Positions 23,089 to 36,500 of a stretch of 64,000 nt of DNA are shown here, piece after piece. Source of the DNA: Scortum barcoo (taxonomy: Eukaryota > Chordata > Actinopteri > Centrarchiformes > Terapontidae). Every line of letters starts with the position of its first letter. Position 1 is the stretch's first letter. The position numbers and the translations under genes were made by a program. The stretch is taken from positions 13,981,782 through 14,045,781 of the forward strand of contig CM041545.1 of NCBI GenBank assembly GCA_023238725.1. The letters run 5' to 3'. The notes beneath the pieces were generated by a model. It ran no database searches, was not told the DNA's origin, and worked only from the letters and a program-made list of their open reading frames with translations.

Positions 23089-25289
23089 ATATGTGAGTGG
23101 CTGCTGCATTGGGGCATTAGCCTGAAGAGTAGGAAAGAGCAGTGGTGGTCAAGAGGGCTTGAGATGGGTTGCATATTCACGTGAGTGTGCTGTTAATATA
23201 ATACCAGCACTACTGCATGTGTGTTAGTGCATAATGTAGCCATGTGCTTAAAAACATGCATAAAAATGTGAGTGGAGCGAATTACTGCAGGTTCAACACA
23301 ACATCAGTACTAGACTGAACAGACTGAATATTTACCCCCACTACCTAAAAAGTATTACATTTCTATGTGTATTATATTTCTATGTGTATTCAATTTCATA
23401 TTTCTAGTCATTTTAGTTTTATATTTTATTGTACGTACTATTTTCTGTTCCTGTACCTTTAACTTCAGTTGTTTTTTACCTGTGTGGATGTCTTTCTTCA
23501 TATCTTTGAGCATTGTTAGAAGGAGCTTATGACTCATTCATTTCAATGCCAATGACTTCTTGCTTCATGCAATTGTTTTGCACATGACAAATAAAATCTT
23601 GAATCCACCTTTCAAATGCTGCACCAGTGTTTTTTTCTGGTTTTAGAGAAAACAGACCAAACACAGACTGCAGACTGTGGGTAGTTCAGGGGGCTGGAAT
23701 ATATCAAAAGCACAAACCTTAGCAGATATATTGGATTAGATTATACTACAAATTTCCAGTTGAGGATCAGATACTGATTGCATTTGAAATAATAGCTATA
23801 TAATTATTCCACTTTATTATCCCAGATCTGATATTACGCTGTATGTTAGATATCCATGAAAATACAACTATGAACCTGACCTACATAAAAGTCCTTGTGT
23901 ACGGTTATGCTGACATCAAAGACTTGAAGATTATATATTAAGCAGGGCCTGTGATTTATCTCCAGCCTCTTGGTTAACTGCAATATTAATCATGCAGCGA
24001 ACGGTGCCTCGTGTATTATCTAAAACCTGCGAATGCAGCCAACTCCCCCCACCGTGCCTGTGACGTTCTTGTTTATATTCAGCAAGACAAAGAAAAAAAA
24101 TTCAGTGGCGAATTCTCACATTCATGACAGGGGATTTCATTTGCACTTACAGTGTATGTTACCTGAATTGTTCAAGGTACAGTTTTCAAGCATTGTGGTC
24201 ACATAGTACTGACCAAATATTTGTACACTTCTGGGGCACCCAGACAAACAGATAAATCTAAATATAAATGATAAAATACAACATGCATATCGTGTTTGTT
24301 TGTTAAGGATAACAATCCCACAGATTCAGTCTCTGCTCAGCTGGCTTCTCCTTTCTTTGCACTTGAGGTGTCTGTGATCAAATCTTATCCAGCATTGTCG
24401 GCGTGACTGTTGTGGGTGCTGTTCTAGTATTTCACTCAAAGTGTCAGGTGCCCTGGTTGCAGTTTGCAGACAGAGAGAAGTGGCACTGTAAAAGTGGAGA
24501 GCTTTTGCCCACCTTTCCAGAAGAATCGTGAACGATTTGTTCTCACATTCATGGACTTATGCATTCACACAAATATCTTCCAGTTCACACACAACGACAT
24601 CTGAAGAGGACAGACTGAAACAATAATGCATCATGTAATTGGGTAGTTTTATATTTAAATGATGTAATATCACAGTCTGTATAGGAGATAAGAAGACCAC
24701 ATACTGGATAGACAGATACAAAATGTGCATATACACATGCATTTGCGCAATAATACACATGTATACACAGACACATGAAGGTCCAGCAGTGTTGGTGGAG
24801 ACAGGAAGTGCTAACTAGGGCCCTTTGGGGGCCCTCATTCATTCCCTCATTCATCATTAAAAAGCGGATGTACAGTGCTGTTGCTATCCCGCATGGGTAA
24901 TAAGGTACAGTGTAACATTATTAATTAAAATGAACAAATGGTCAATTTGTGCATACATGGAACATACAGTATTTCTAAATGTAGGGAAATTCAAAATATC
25001 TAGTTTATTTTAATAGTATATCTTGTAAATAATAAACTCTTTATTTGAATTATGACTGAATTTGAATTAGAATTTTTTTTGTCAAAAACATCAAAACTGC
25101 CTCAAAGGTTGGAACTGGCTATAGCCCATATTTTCATAACAACAATGTGTATATTTATAATGTGAAAGACATTGCTCTAATGAACCTACTGCAAATTTTC
25201 CTCTGAATCTGAGGCTACATTCTCCTTTTTACAGATTAGTAAGTTTCAGGTCATTGTTTATGTGTCTGGACCACAACTTTTTACTATTA
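20191..25289. other. Intergenic, no gene seen
   Basis: No coding frame that can be supported. Holds a (TA)13 tract at 23058-23084 and a two-copy tandem of ATTTCTATGTGTATT at about 23358-23391. The longest minus-strand frames (20421-20774 and 21947-22417) lack domain signatures. Confidence 0.55.
23058..23084. repeat. (TA)n microsatellite
   Basis: Uninterrupted TA dinucleotides, about 13 units. Confidence 0.9.
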
Positions 25290-25625
25290 CGTTAACTCTC
25301 GCAGCTTTCACTGTGTTGGCCGTTGGCTGCAGCAGGCAGCTGTTTCTGTGAAAAACCCACAGTACACTACACTGTACGCTGCCCAGCAGACAAATACAGT
25401 TGAAGGCTAGTTGGTGAACATAGTGGAGCATTTAGCTGCGAAAGAGCTGAATATATTTCTCAGGAGTTGGTAGAGACCAAAAACAGAGCCAAAGGAAAGG
25501 AAATTATGTTTGCCAGGTGATCAGAAACACAAGCACAAATGACTGTGAATGTTGTTCTGTAACCGCTAGATGTATGATGTATGTATAAGACATCGTTTAT
25601 TAAAAGTTCACCATATCAACTTAAA
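25290..25625 (+). repeat. Interspersed repeat family D, copy 1
   Basis: Shares ordered landmarks with 52165-52415 and 61595-61930: CAGCAGACAAATACAG, GGAGCATTTAGCTGCGAAAG, TTTCTCAGGAGTTGGTAGAG, CCAAAAACAGAGCCAAAGG, CAGGTGATCAGAAACACAAG and CATATCAACTTAAAC. Same strand as the other two. Non-coding. 'D' is my own label. Confidence 0.65.
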
Positions 25626-28600
25626 CTAACATCTCAAGTGGTAAAACAAAATCTGTTATTGCAGGTTTAATTATGAATTAGTCGCCACATAATGCCCATA
25701 TTATTGTTCTGATGGCTTGACACAGAGCTACAGTGTTGTGGAGGGACGGCGGCCTCCCTGTTAAATCGTAAATTTCTGATCGGATAAGGAGGTGGAGTCT
25801 GTATTTTATATTCACATTAGCCTCAAACTGACCCCCCAGAATGAAGCGATGGAGTGTGTGCACCCTTAAATCACAGACAATACAGTACATGACCTTACTT
25901 ATAACCTTATTATTATGATTATTATGAGAGGCTTTGCATTATATTACTTTATCTACTTTATATAAGGCTATATACTGTTTCAATAAATGCATTTATCTGA
26001 AAAAAAATTCCCTATAAAAAGAATACATCATACCATCATATAAAATATATATAGCAAACTGAATCAGCCTTTTCACTGACACTGGGTTAGAGAAATTGTA
26101 AAATGTATGATGCATCAGTGATGAGGAACTACAAAGGAGCACTGAATCTCCATCTCTCTTGGAAAACACGGAATCACCATGAAGCATATTTAGAGTGAAA
26201 CATACATACAAGCAGGAAAAAAAAAAGAATTGCATAATAAGGTGAAACAAGGGGGATGGTACACAGCTGACTTCCTGGGGTAGGGATGCTGGTAGAGAGA
26301 GGGGGGGTTGGAACTGGCCACATTTGGACTGGTAGCTGCACCAGCTGTTCACCACGTGTTACACTGGCTGCGTTATTAGTATGATGATGAAGTCGCATAA
26401 TACACCGAGTAAGGCTTTTTGGTTCGTTGCATAAGGGATTTCGGGTGGGCACAAAAGGAAGGAAACAAGTAGAACTGGCAGACAAATGTCAAGTGAGTGA
26501 CAGCAAATGGATGTGAGAGCTTGGGAGAAAAAGTGCATTGCGTGCACGAGTGTTGTGTGTGGTGTCTACTCATGTAATGTGTGAACGTGTGCGTGTGTGT
26601 AGGTTCGTTGCAGGCCGCTATGCCTGGCTGGCACGCTGTCTTCAATTAAGGCAATGTTTGGGCTTATCAATCATGATATGGCTCGTTCCCTGTGTGGCGG
26701 GCGCTCCGTCACATGTCCCAGACAGCTGCTGTTTACTTTTGCTGCTGCTCTGCCGACCATTACGCTGGGTTTTCATTATCGCTGTGAAGCACAGCATTTA
26801 GCCTTGGGATCCAAATGTATGGCTGCAAACGCACACATCTGTGGACACTTGGGCGCTGGCAGAATACACAGCGAGAGACACGTGCCACTTTTATTTATGG
26901 GTGAAGCTTCAGACTGACCGTCCATCGAACTGTGTCGTGCGTTGAGTAACAAGGACGGGGGAAGGGAGGGGGGAGGAATGAACCCTCTGCTCTGATGTCC
27001 ATAAAAGGTGGAAAGTTGAGAGCAATCCATCAGTGGCAGTATGTTCTACCTCTGAAACCTCATTTTCGTGAAAGCCTCCTCATGGTTATAACATCAGTCA
27101 GCGGCTGGACGCTGCCAGCTTCCCGCCACCGCCTACTCTGAAATACAGTGACAGCTTGGTTCCTCCCAGGCGTGGCCTTCCTGTATTACTTGATAGCTTT
27201 TTGTCAGTGGGGTTACAGCTGCAGAGCCAAAGGTTTCTCACATGTGATGCATGGTCGTGTGATGTAGGTGGACTGACTCTGAGTCATCCATAGTCTGACC
27301 GCCCAAGCAGATTTATTGCAAGCGTGGGGGAGACAGCAAAGGATAATAGAAACAAAGAACACTCACTGTCTGACGTATTGTCCACTATCCTCAACAAACA
27401 TATATATTGTGTGTGTCAGTGTATTTATATCTAACTACTCTGTGAAATACAAAATGTTCCAGACCATTTAAAAAGAAGAGAAACACAGAAAGAGACAGCT
27501 TTGTTTGTTTGTACCTTTGACAGTTTGCAAGCATTTAGAAAACCCTCATGCACACATTAAAATTAAGTAAATGATATGCTGATAAAGTGGGTTTTTATAA
27601 CAGAAAATATAAGAGCAGATTATTCGGTCTCACAAAAGTAAAAAGTTGTTTTTGTTCTATTACTTCCAGGAGCTCTGGAATATTTGCCAAAACAAAATCT
27701 TCAAAAGCAGCTAAATATTAGAATGATTGAAGAAGTCTGGAGTATGTGAAAGTTTTTGCATAAGAATAATTTGCCGGGTGATTCATTGTCTTGAAAAATA
27801 ACAAAAAAAAAAAACCCTGCTGTTTTGGAATCCTCTGCCTCGCTAACTGTCGAATGTAGCTCCGGTTGTGTCCAACAGCTCTTGAACAAAGAAGTAATAA
27901 GTCTTTTGTTTTGTTTGGTATCCCACTATCTTCACCAGCCACTTGTTTACCTTGGCTCTCCGCCGCTTTGTGCTGTCCAGGTAGTGTATAATCAGCTTGT
28001 ATGAGCTCGAGGGCTGAGAGCTACTGCCCACAGTTTTATGAACAATGTTTCGGTTTGCCAGGAACCAATATTTATCCTGTGACCTCTCAGTTAGGGGGGG
28101 TGGCAGCAGCATCTCTACATGCAGCTGATATTTTGTGCTACAATAATTCTATCAGATACAAATTATTTGGATTCATTGTGACTGGAGATTCTTGCTGCAT
28201 GCTGCAGAGATGAGTCCCTCACATTATGTTCAAAAGAATGTGGAGGAGATAATTAACAACAATACAGTCACGTATGGTAAATATTACTTTGGCGGCACTT
28301 TGGGGACCATCAGATGATCTCAGTGGGCCTAACGCAGGAAGTAATATAGCTTGCCAGATAATTGCAGTAGACTTTTAATTAATTACTCTTGATGATATCC
28401 TATTATTTAAAATACTGTCGTCGTCACCACATTGAACAGACTTATGTCTATTCTCCCACTTTCCCGTCTTTAACTCACTTGAAAAGAGCCACAAAGTTAT
28501 CATTCTTTTTTAAATAAGCAGTCAGATCTTTCATGGTCATTACTGGATCTTGTAGCAAATTGCAAGTCAGGAAAGCCACAAATACATAAGTCATAATCAA

Positions 28601-31600
28601 TTTACACACATACAGAAATAAACAAGAGGTCAACAGCTGTAATTATTGTTTGATACACACAGTAGTGACATTAAACTGAGACATACTGTCACTTTTTAGC
28701 AGCAAATTTAGCTGTCGTACACAACAACAATTTCAACTTGTCTCTTAACAACAAGTTCTTTCAAGTTTTTTCTTTTTTCAGGTACTTCACATTTTGTGTT
28801 AAGCTCTAGGCTGAACATACTGGACAATTTCTCTAATGCATCTCCAATTCTATCATGTAGGAACTTTTTTCAAATTAAAACCCTTTTTCTGTGATATTTT
28901 TGCAGAGCCAGTCTTCAGCCTCACCTGTCCACCAGGCGAACTCACTATAACTTGTCTGTTTGCTCTGCACGCCTGCACAGCTCATCAGCCATCTCATATT
29001 CTGCTGCCGTCTTCTCCAGCTTCACCTCTTTGGCTCATTAATCTTCTTATAACAAGCTAATGATATTAATAGCTATCAGAGCGGGTGGTTACTGTCTTAG
29101 CGGTGCTAAACATGCTGTTAAAGCAGCTGACTAGTTTCTAGCCATGCTAACTGCAGTATCTGAAATCCTGGCATATCTCAGCAATTACTGGATGGATTAC
29201 CTACTATATATATATCTATCTATATATATATATATATATTTATTTATTTATTTATTTTTTTTTCCTTTCTCACCAACGCATCATTATTAGAATATTATAT
29301 GCTAGTATTACCATTTAGCAAAAAGCCTCTGAGATATATCTGCAAATTTTAAATATGAACACAGAGAACAATTTTTATATTCATAACAGAAGGAAATGAC
29401 ACTCAGTTTTTAAGATGATTTTTTTTTGCCTCTTAGTAATGTTGCATCTGATACTAGTTCTCTGGGGTCTACATAATGTAGGCCAGTTTCCATTGACGCT
29501 CTATCAATGTTTGTATCGCTTTAAGATCATCATGCGTCACGGGAACTTGAATTCCTTACAATAATAACCTTATATAAAGGCTTTCTGGGAAAGATTCCCA
29601 ACAGCTGGTGTTCTTCCAGATCTTAAGGAAGAACATAGGGTGTTAAAAACTGTGACTCTGGAGCACCACATGACAGGCCGAGAAGCAACTAAAAACAGGG
29701 GTTCTATCAAATTATGCTCAACTAATAATGAGACATGTAACGGACGAGATAAATCCACCCAAAGAGAACGGGGATTAAAATGCAGTAAAAAGAAGATTAG
29801 GCCAGTCAATCTAACCTCCAGCCTGTTAAAGTCACACTGTTTTAGAAGAAGAAGACAAGCAGCAATAAAAACAGACTAACAACAGCTCTTCCTTCTCTTG
29901 GGAAATAAGAGGAGCTGGAAATGAGACCGAAGCAGAGCATAGATACCCCGAGCTAACACCTGAAGCTAACAGAGTCATGCTGAAGTGTTGTTGGTTAAAT
30001 GTTGGGTCTACTGATGTCAGGCCTGATGAGCTAAGTGAGTCGTTAGTGATAGATTCATTAGCTTGGGATCGAAGTGGGGCACCTTGCCATTGTGGGCCTC
30101 TTAATTATTCATAAAGATGAGCTCAAAGGACTTAAACCTAGATTTAAAACTTTGTCCTGGGCCTCCTTTGGTTCTCATGAATGTTGAAGGGATAGAGTAG
30201 CGACGTTAATCACGATCACTTTATGTCACCTTAGAGAAGAACATATTGATTCGCCGGTCCTGCGAATAAAAAAAACGCAGTTTTGGGGTCGCTGTTTCTC
30301 CTCTCTAACCTCCGTTGGGCCACATTAGCGAAAACAGAATTGATCCTCTTGTAATTGTAATAAAGTTATTACCAAATCAGATAAATCACTCACAAAGAAA
30401 TGACATGTTTAATCAGGGTTGGTTGTTTAAAATGGACACCACACACCTGATTCCTATCGGTCAATTAAACATTAAGGGATCCTGACAGTACGGCTGTGAC
30501 CGGGAGGTTCCTGTCTCACTTTCTGATCCTGGCAGATGGAGAACACAATAAATATTGCATTGGATTAGATTGCCGTGGCAATATAAACCAATGAAATGCG
30601 TCAGTAAGAGATTTTGTATCATGTGGAAAAGAAAAATAAAGATGTTTCAGGCTTAAGCTGGAATAATTTGTCCCTCTGCTTAAGAACTTTTGTTTTTTCA
30701 AGGACAACTGATTTACATCTAACAGGAAAAACAAGTAAAAAGCTATGAGTATGAACAGCAGACAACATATTTGCTGTATTAAAACTCTGAATGCACCCTG
30801 TGTCTCTCTTCACCACCTGTGGCATGAAAGAAATGAAACAAAATGAATTCAAGTCATATTTCAATACAGCAGCGGCACATGTGCCAGGAACAAAATCCTG
30901 TTTACTCTACTACTGATGCAGTTCAACATGAATATAAGGCGAGTGAAAACATGTTTGCCAAATGCAAAACCAGACTCACTCAGGTCTATGAGCCTCTGTG
31001 AGTTTAACATTCACCACAACATACTTTGTAATTACCGCACACAAACTTTTATGTAAAGGATTAAGGCCTGTATGTGTGAAAAGTGGAATGATTAAAACAA
31101 TTAAGATTAATTAAAAAAAGAACAGTGATGGATGTGATTAAAATTGTCCAACCATCACCCCTATTTATTAAATACTGGGCTGTTATGTGCTGGTGCCTTA
31201 TTAATACAACATATCAGTGCGCTTGTTCCAACATGCAGATGAAGAGACACGTAATCATGTAATTAAGCCAGAGACAATGAGGAGACTGATGGGCGACACG
31301 AGACTCCCAAATCAATAGCTACCTCCTCAAAGTACGACTCCATAACTCTGCAGTGGTTCTTAATTATCTGTGAGCATTTCTCCACTCTGTTTGTGTGAGT
31401 TGGCAACGTCATGCGTGGTTAACTGGCCTTTCTCGTAGTGGACATTTTGACATGACATAGCAGGAAAAGCGCCGGTGCGACTAATAACCCAAATGATCTG
31501 CCAATTCTGGGGCCCTGCCAATCAGAGAACCTAGAATTGGCTCAACCATTGTGACCAGCGTTAATGAGCAACACCTGTATAAAGCTGTGGGTGCATCTAC

Positions 31601-33490
31601 CAGCTGTTAACTTGGTGACAATATTGCTGCTGCTGCTGCTGCTAGGAATCGTGGCTACAACTGCAAAAAAGTAATCCTTGAATAATTATGCAACATGTAA
31701 TCATGTATTATGCGGAAGGATAAATCTGATGTCGCATCTCTTGTTATCATTATAAACAAATCCCCAAAACCTTCATCAGGGAGGCTCTTGTCACGAGTCG
31801 AGCGTCTGAGACAACACTTTGCCCGCTTACAAATCCTGGCATCTTCGTGAGGATTTGCTGACCTCAAACATAATCATTTGACTGGTGGAGCTTGTTTTGC
31901 GGGGCGGTTTGGGATTAAACTCCGCCTGGAGAGGAATTCACGGCGAGAAACATCCGAGATTGAGAGATTTTGTCACCATGAAACGACCTTGACTACTCCT
32001 TGACCACCTCGGAGCGGGACACGTTCACCTTTGTCTGATCTGCTCCTCAATGGCAAAGCATTTAACCAGGGTTTGTGCGCTCCCGAGACATCTTTTGCTT
32101 CAGTCTAAACCAAAGTGCACCAACTGTATATTGAGGAAATTTCCCACATGCATAGTGCGTGTATATATGAGTGATTCCTCCTTTGTTTACCCTTTTCATA
32201 TATGAAATGTACAATCAACACTGACCACTGTCACTCTTCAAAGGTGAGGGTATGTGGTAACGGGCAGAGCTGCGGGGAGCCTCTTTCTTTGGGGAGATTT
32301 AACCTTGTTGTGCAGCTGAGGCAGCAGACTGGAACGCCAGGAAGCCTTCACCGCCATGACAGAGGGAGAAAAACACAGAGAGCTGAGTGATGGGTTGGGG
32401 TTTAGTAAAGACAGATGAGGAGGTGAGAGGTAAGAGGAGGATATAAAGGGTGGGAAACAGGGGAGGGCGAGAACGTCACCATTAATAATACGGGCTGAGA
32501 GGAGCAGTCGGCAGGGAGGCTCAGTGTTTGGACAGGAAAAAGAGGGGTGATAAGGCGGAGGAGGGATAAGGGAGGAGGTGACGTCACAGGTTACGCAGCT
32601 CTGTAGAGTACCCTTCAGTTCATTTTCCCCAGCCTTGGACCAGGAGCACATCGTATCCTCTTACCCTAAATCGTTGTGAATTCATCTAAAGTAATAATTC
32701 CCTCCTCTCGTTCCCTGCCCCAAATGCAGACAGACACACACATACTGAGCATGCAAACACACACACACACACTCTCACACAGATGCACACTTGTCTGTCT
32801 GCAACTGGCTGTTGTCTGCGCTGTCTGGGAGTTAGAGTACTTCAGATCACCGTGGATTACTATGGGATTTTCCCAACAGCCTCTAAAATCTCTGGCTTTC
32901 AACGTTTAGGCGATTTGACTTTTTGGAGCCATAATTAATGTTTATATTTTCCCATACTCAGCCAACCATGGTTTCAATTCGCTCATAGCATGGCAGACAT
33001 GTATACACAATGTTTCCGACATGATAAGGTTTAAATGCTGGACAGCTGGGTAATATGCATCCTAAAAACAGAAAAGTTGCACTTTCAAAATAAAGTTCAC
33101 CATCATTGCATATGGGTGTGAGACGCTAACAGAATCTTTTACACACCCTAAACATACAAAAACACACAAACCCAAGCTCTTATATATTGTCAGTAATATC
33201 AAGAAATCATACCTAATGAAAATGACATAAAACAAATATCAGAGAGAAACATAATCAGATAGAGTTTGTCCAGCTTGGTGGCCCCATCCACTGCGAGGTG
33301 AAGTCAGTGCATGCGACAGGTGCGTCAGAGAGAAAAGACAGACAGCCACACAAACGCAGATCATAGACTCAGAGCTGACATACTCACTCACACAAGCACA
33401 GCCAATAATGACAGTAATGCAGACAGACAAAAAGAAGTGCTAAAACGTGAGAGTTCCCAGAAGCCTGCTCTTGTATTAATGTTGTTCAAA
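25626..33490. other. Intergenic, no gene seen; some repeat-poor stretches
   Basis: No supported gene. Repeat-poor stretches with many TAAT/ATTA cores (26590-26910, 30020-31450) could be conserved non-coding regulatory DNA, but conservation cannot be judged from one sequence. Also contains an AT microsatellite at 29205-29256, a (CTG)5 run at about 31627-31641 and CA/CT runs near 32700-32790. Confidence 0.5.
29205..29256. repeat. AT-rich microsatellite, (TA)n to (TTTA)n
   Basis: TATA units grade into TTTA units, then a T run. It directly follows a short fragment (ATCTCAGCAATTACTGGATG) of the 47510-47945 repeat family, whose end may have seeded it. Confidence 0.8.
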
Positions 33491-33498
33491 GCCTTTCA

Positions 33499-33528
33499 GC
33501 CCTAAACTGTGCAGACACAGTTTAGGGC
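33499..33528. repeat. Perfect 13-bp hairpin
   Basis: GCCCTAAACTGTG (33499-33511), loop CAGA, then the exact inverse complement CACAGTTTAGGGC (33516-33528). No adjacent gene; function unknown. Confidence 0.9.
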
Positions 33529-36500
33529 GAGAACAGAAAAGCTTTTTCTTTTGCCTCCATAATTGCTGGACAAAATTGTTTCCAATGGTGGAAAAACACT
33601 CGCTTAATTCACCTTGATTCTTGGGACAGAAATACACAAGCGTGAAGGTACGAGCCCAAGCAATTACTGATGCATTAGCAGGAGCACTCTGAATACAGAT
33701 CTATCTTGAAATTGGTGAAGGTGGAACATTGCTATCTTGTAATATTTTTAAACGTGCAAGTCAAGTGAGGATTTCTACCCTTTTCAAATGGTGATTTTCT
33801 CAGCTAGTAAGAACAAGACATCAGCTTTGACACTGACAAATCCCATTTTAAAATCAGTTCATTTTGCTGTGGTGTTGTGAACGTTTGGTCATTGTGAACC
33901 AGGGCCGGTGGTGAAAGCAAACTCAGAGCAGGAGAGGCCAACAGTGTGGTCAGTGTGAGAACTTCATCAGATTCTTGTTTGGTTTTCATCACACTGACTT
34001 TCAGATAAGCCAACAGACAGAAAAACAACTTTCATAAGTTAGAAAGGAAGAAAACCTGATTGCTTTTCTCCATCGGGTATACTCCATTATTTAAGCAGGT
34101 CCTGCAAGTAGATGGCTACGTAGCCCACACACACATATACTGGCCCCCTCAATAAATATACACACAAACACACACACACACGTGCATACTAAACACCCTG
34201 CTCAGTAAGGCCGCGGTGGTGGCCCACTCCTCCATGACTGTTCTGAAAGACGCCACCCATCAAGGGATCAACGGACGCCAGTAAATCTATTACTAAAAAT
34301 ACTTGCCAATCCTTTGGGATTACTACGCGTAGCAAGTGGACACAGTGTATGCCACAAATCTGGAATTAGGCAGTGAAAGGCTGTCAATGGTGCATCCACA
34401 CCTGATCCACTGTCTAGGCATACACGCTCCAGGGCCAGAGGTGGCTGTAACTGAGTCACTTCAACCATATACCACATGTTGCACTCGACTTTGTCAGCTC
34501 TCTCAAAAAAGATTAAAACCAAACTGGCAGCAAAGCCAAATTTAAGACTTAATTTTATGGAGAAAATAGGTGCTTAAAGGCTTTACCCATTCTGTGCCAC
34601 TGTACAAGAAATGCAGTTGGAAATGATGATGGCTGATGATTGATCTGTGTGTGTTTATGTAAACTGCACATAGCAGATGCAATACATTTGGTGCTTTAAT
34701 ACCTTCATAAATATTATTGTAAGAACATTATTTCTTCACTAATTTGCTGTGATAATATACTGTGTGTGATACTGTGCTAGTGGATAAAACACTTCCCTTA
34801 AACCTCTAAAGCAACTTACTTGTAACAGCCGATAATTATTACTCCTCCAAGCTAATCAGGATCAGGTGTTGGCTCGCTCCGCTCTCTGAAAAAGCTGGGT
34901 TTTATCCAGGTTAGGCAGGTGGCCCACTGTGGCATTAGGAACTTACTAAGCTATTGATACCAATAGTACACAATGTGTTATTATATACAAATGTCTTTAG
35001 TGCTGTTTTTGGATAAAAAAATCAATGTGGAAAAAACTGGAATGTTACCAACGGACATAAATTAATTGCGACCTTGTGAGTGCCACTGCCTCACAAACAG
35101 AGAGTGATTTCTGAATAATCAAATTAATTTTAGTTAATTAATTCCCATACAATTTATTTATTCTTCCCTTCTGAAGTTTCATTAACTAGCTGTAAGTAGC
35201 TCTTCCATTTTCCCTATGCACTGCCACTGTGAAACAACAGTGTCCATATTCATACTGACTTAATGTTGTTGTTTTTGTGAATACGCTACATACTCCAAAC
35301 CTGCTTAGAATCTCACTGGACTTTTGACTTGGATTGACACAGGTATATTACTTTAACTAGTGCGAATTCACCAGCACTTATGCTGCGTTCATGTCATATC
35401 AGAGTCACAGTACCTTTTAGCCACCAGTATCCGACTTGTACGGTAAATGATGTTCATCTAAACATCACATTCATGATCCTTGCTGCCAGATATTCAACTT
35501 AGAGCGTCATAATACGTAAGTGCCTAAAAAGATAAATAAACACAAAAGTCTCTCATTCACCATCATCAAACCCAAATTCAATGGATCCAGTGCTTTTATG
35601 TCAGCATGGGATTTTTACCATCTCTGCCATAATCTGACATTACAGCAGATGAAGGTGGCCTCTAAACACTTAGAGTAACAGTCCAACAGCAGTGTTTGAT
35701 TTCCAGTAAGACGTTGTTTCATAAGTCTGCTGAGCAGCTTTCTGCCCAGGTCAAGCAGCGGTCATCCTATAGATATTCCCTTACAACACGCAGCTTCAGC
35801 TGCTGATGGGACTATGTCACAAGGCTTCATTAGCTTTGAGGCTCTCAAAATCTCTTTCTTACGTAACATTGATAAGTAGTAGATGACCATTAATTCATGG
35901 ATATGAGCTTAAAGGTTAAATGCAAATGTGGCTCTCAAGCTCCATAATCTGTGGAGGTTAAACAAGAGCTCATATGTGTGGATCTAATTATGATATGGTA
36001 ATGCCAACTGTCACATTAACCCCACTGACATGTAACTGGTTTACTTAGTTGATTGATGCAGTCCCACCCCGCTATGCTGTTAAGGGCATGAGATGTTCTG
36101 CAAAGCTTTCATTCTAACTTTCAATTTTAAATGTTTTTTATGCAGCAATTAGTTTGCAGCACAATAACCAACAATGGGTGTCTTGTGGATGGGCTGATAC
36201 ATGGGTGAAATCGCTCATCTATAAGGAAGGACAACAAGGGGACGTTGGTTTTTGCACGTTCCATTAGTTAGGTCGCATGTTTCCATGTTTCCAGACCTTC
36301 ATTTGATCATAATCATCTTCTCGACTGAGCTTCGTAATGCTCTCATTTGTTTATACCAGTCAGTTTGCTGATTAAGTCAACCTTGGCCTCAGCTGGTCCC
36401 TGTCCAATGCCACTGCCTCATCGCTGAGGTCCATGATACCCTGATAGTCTCAGCTGGAGATGGACCAAAGCTTGCAATCCTATTACAACACTACCATCTT

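Noticed and set aside
31627..31641. (CTG)5 run as a coding polyglutamine or leucine tract
   Set aside because: Too short and not within a supported gene.
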